A stretch of 33,163 nt of DNA. Origin: a virus. The stretch is taken from the IMG/VR virus record IMGVR_UViG_3300048922_000093, positions 1 through 33,163 of that record; one strand, written 5' to 3'. The translations under genes and the position numbers were made by a program. Under the pieces are notes generated by a model. It saw only the letters and a list, made by a program, of their open reading frames with translations. It made no database searches and had not been told where the DNA came from. Of the stretch, positions 31,648 to 33,163 are shown one piece after another (the first letter of the stretch is position 1; the number at the start of each line of letters is the position of its first letter).

Positions 31648-31666
31648 TGTGGTCAACATGTGGACG
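31648..31666. other. paired integrase arm-type sites (right arm)
   Basis: TGTGGTCA (31648-31655) and TGTGGACG (31659-31666), spaced 11 bp, match the pair TGTGGACA/TGTGGACA at 830-848 in the other arm. TTAAAGTGA at 31590-31598 resembles a Cox box (8 of 9 to the consensus I recall), suggesting Cox binds near this arm for excision. Confidence 0.6.
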
Positions 31667-31672
31667 TAACCT

Positions 31673-31692
31673 GAAATAAATCCTTTTATTTC
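31673..31692. other. inverted repeat between right-arm sites and core
   Basis: GAAATAAA (31673-31680) and TTTATTTC (31685-31692) form a perfect 8-bp AT-rich stem with a 4-nt loop. It occupies the same relative position as the inverted repeat in the other arm. An AT-rich bend or host-factor site (IHF-like) is possible. Confidence 0.4.
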
Positions 31693-31714
31693 ATTATGTT
31701 GAAGCGTTCAAAAT

Positions 31715-31735
31715 GGCTCCTGAGGGAGCCTTTTT
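31715..31735 (+). repeat. attR core, second copy of the terminator repeat
   Basis: Exact copy of the 21-bp attL core. The sequence to the right is the promoter of the host MarR/GNAT gene, so the prophage ends here. Flanking bases differ from those at attL on both sides. Confidence 0.85.
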
Positions 31736-31743
31736 TATTATGT

Positions 31744-31783
31744 TTGACAACCCCTCACTATTTAGTTGTATAGTGCAACTAAA
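31744..31783 (+). promoter_or_regulatory. promoter with overlapping palindromic operator for the MarR/GNAT gene
   Basis: An exact TTGACA (31744-31749) and TATAGT (31769-31774) spaced by 19 bp form a promoter. TTTAGTTG (31761-31768) and CAACTAAA (31776-31783) are an 8-bp perfect palindrome around a 7-bp centre that contains the -10. A repressor bound there would block polymerase, which fits autorepression by the MarR-domain product just downstream. Confidence 0.7.
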
Positions 31784-31798
31784 TGATGAGGGCACAAC

Positions 31799-32752
31799 AT
31801 GCACAGCGAAACCCCGGTAGTCAGTGTTATTCGACGTTCCTCGCGCCTTATGGTGCGAGAGTTAGGTTTTATGGCCTCGACCCTGGCCTCAACGAATTAC
31901 TCACCGTCGGCCGTCCATACCCTGGTCGAAATAGCCCTACGCAAAGAGATGACGGCGAGTCAGCTGGTGCAGCTGCTGGGCCTGGATAAATCCAGCGTCA
32001 GCCGGATGCTGGCTCGCCTGATTGCCGCGGGCGAACTCGAGGAAGTGACTTCACCTGAAGATGCGAGAGCGAAGAGCCTCAGGCTGACCGCGAAAGGTCA
32101 TGAGACGGTCAGTAAAATTAATACCTTTAGCAACGAGCGCGTGGTCTCAGCAATAAAGAGTCTTGCTCCTGTCCAGCAGCAGACCATCTCTGAAGGACTC
32201 TCCCTTTATGCCAACGCGCTGCTGGCGTGCCGTGAGACGGGCAGCGACAAGCGCCCCGACGAACTCACGATAGTTAAGGGGTATATTTCCGGCATGATTG
32301 GTCGTGTCGCGGAGATGCACGGGGTTTATTACGCGCGCGAGCACCATTTTGGCCGCTTTTTTGAGGCTAAAGTGGCTACGGGAGTTGCGGAATTTAGTGA
32401 CCGCCTGGATAAGCCATGCAACCAGATCTGGCTGGCGGTGATGAACGGCAGGATAGTGGGGTCAGTGGCGATAGACGGCGAGGATTTAGCGCCGGGTGAA
32501 GCGCATCTTCGCTGGTTTATTCTCGACGATGGCTGCCGGGGACACGGGGTGGGGAAAAAACTGCTGACCGATGCGATGCGCTTTTGCGACAGCGCTGGTT
32601 TCTCTGCTGTGCATCTCTGGACATTCAATAAGCTGACCGCCGCACGGCGTTTATACGAATCGTTTGGATTTACGCTCGTCAAGGAGTGGGAGGGCGATCA
32701 GTGGGGAACCCTTATAACGGAGCAGCAGTTTACCCGGCGCAGAGACGCGTAA
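31799..32752 (+). CDS. MarR regulator fused to GNAT acetyltransferase
   Basis: 317-residue host protein with two domains. Residues 1-145 are a MarR-type winged helix (TASQLVQLLGLDKSSVSRMLARLIAAGELEEV, recognition helix about residues 61-76). Residues 155-317 are a GNAT acetyltransferase with the acetyl-CoA loop RGHGVGKKLL (about residues 248-257) and the AARRLYESFGF motif. Start ATG at 31799 has GAGGG upstream. Autoregulation through the palindrome in its promoter is likely. The acetylated substrate is unknown. The prophage is inserted immediately upstream of its promoter but does not damage it. Confidence 0.92.
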   Translation: MHSETPVVSVIRRSSRLMVRELGFMASTLASTNYSPSAVHTLVEIALRKEMTASQLVQLLGLDKSSVSRMLARLIAAGELEEVTSPEDARAKSLRLTAKGHETVSKINTFSNERVVSAIKSLAPVQQQTISEGLSLYANALLACRETGSDKRPDELTIVKGYISGMIGRVAEMHGVYYAREHHFGRFFEAKVATGVAEFSDRLDKPCNQIWLAVMNGRIVGSVAIDGEDLAPGEAHLRWFILDDGCRGHGVGKKLLTDAMRFCDSAGFSAVHLWTFNKLTAARRLYESFGFTLVKEWEGDQWGTLITEQQFTRRRDA

Positions 32753-32763
32753 CCTCTACTATA

Positions 32764-32784
32764 AAAAAGGCTCCTTTCGGAGCC
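32764..32784 (-). terminator. intrinsic terminator of yciI
   Basis: Read on the minus strand, GGCTCC and GGAGCC enclose a GAAA tetraloop and are followed by six T. It terminates yciI and lies 10 bp past the converging MarR/GNAT gene, which it may also serve. Confidence 0.85.
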
Positions 32785-32793
32785 GCTTTGGTA

Positions 32794-33090
32794 TCAGAAC
32801 ACTTTCTTATACGGTCGAACCGTTACTTTCGCATATACACCTGCGGCAACATACGGATCTGCGTCAGCCCATGCCTGAGCGCTTTCCTGAGATTCAAACT
32901 CAGCAATCACTGTGGAACCGGCAAAACCGGCGGCGCCAGGATCGTTGCTGTCTACTGCAGGCATTGGGCCGGCGGTCAGTAAACGGCCTTCATCCTGGAG
33001 CAGCTGCAAACGTGCCAGATGCGCAGGGCGCACAGACTGGCGTTTTTCGAGCGAATCAGCAACATCTTCAGAGTAAATCACGTAAAACAC
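32794..33090 (-). CDS. yciI: YciI family protein
   Basis: 98-residue host protein, the length of E. coli YciI, with a ferredoxin-like YCII fold. Seen are [26 protein letters not shown] containing the conserved His, and the block [22 protein letters not shown]. The start is GTG at 33090, equivalent to the E. coli start. The fold carries conserved His and Asp residues suggestive of catalysis, but the reaction is unknown. Its upstream region is cut by the window edge. Confidence 0.93.
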   Translation of the reverse strand: MFYVIYSEDVADSLEKRQSVRPAHLARLQLLQDEGRLLTAGPMPAVDSNDPGAAGFAGSTVIAEFESQESAQAWADADPYVAAGVYAKVTVRPYKKVF

Positions 33091-33163
33091 GGCGAAGCTC
33101 CTTAACCGGTAAAAGTGTCAGTTACGTTATGTGAAAGGGCAAACGACTGCAATGTAAAATAAA

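Noticed and set aside
1-33163. tRNA, rRNA, CRISPR arrays, insertion sequences
   Set aside because: No tRNA-like cloverleaf, regularly spaced repeat array, transposase frame or terminal inverted repeat pair was seen by eye; the att site is a terminator, not a tRNA gene.

Overview
The window holds a complete P2-type prophage of about 31 kb inside an enterobacterial chromosome. Both flanks are host genes: a leuE-type leucine exporter on the left, and a MarR/acetyltransferase fusion plus yciI on the right. The backbone GC content and these flanks suggest Enterobacteriaceae (Klebsiella/Enterobacter/Cronobacter-like), but I cannot name the species from sequence alone. The prophage ends are marked by a 21-bp direct repeat (724-744 and 31715-31735). 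That repeat is itself an intrinsic terminator, so the phage used the leuE terminator as its attachment site and each host flank keeps a copy.

Layout from left to right: integrase and the C repressor on the minus strand. Then come the divergent early genes: cox, a Fil/orf78-like gene, B, a DUF2732-type gene, a DUF5405-type gene, and the replication endonuclease A with the likely origin inside it. Next is an AT-rich three-gene operon on the minus strand in the slot that holds tin/old in P2. The cos site follows (19 nt, one change from P2 as I recall it), then the divergent packaging operons P-Q and O-N-M-L, and the X, holin, endolysin and spanin lysis genes. Tail genes R and S lead to an inserted membrane-protein gene, then V-W-J-I-H and a fiber chaperone, FI-FII-E/E'-T-U-D, and the late activator ogr. 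Last, just before attR, is an AT-rich pair of small HEPN-like genes.

The logic is that of P2. C and Cox form the lysogeny switch and Int with Cox handles excision. A and B replicate the genome by rolling circle, and Ogr switches on late operons from TGTTGT-type sites. No structural gene looks broken, and gene lengths match P2 closely as I recall them, so the prophage is probably functional.

Three cargo loci do not belong to the backbone and are the most interesting part: the three-gene operon at 6401-9278 (its first gene has a PD-(D/E)XK-like motif set), the membrane protein at 18421-19191 with its own promoter, and the HEPN pair at 30295-31507. All three are AT-rich, sit in positions where P2-like phages carry accessory genes, and look like superinfection-exclusion or anti-phage modules. 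None matches a system I can name.
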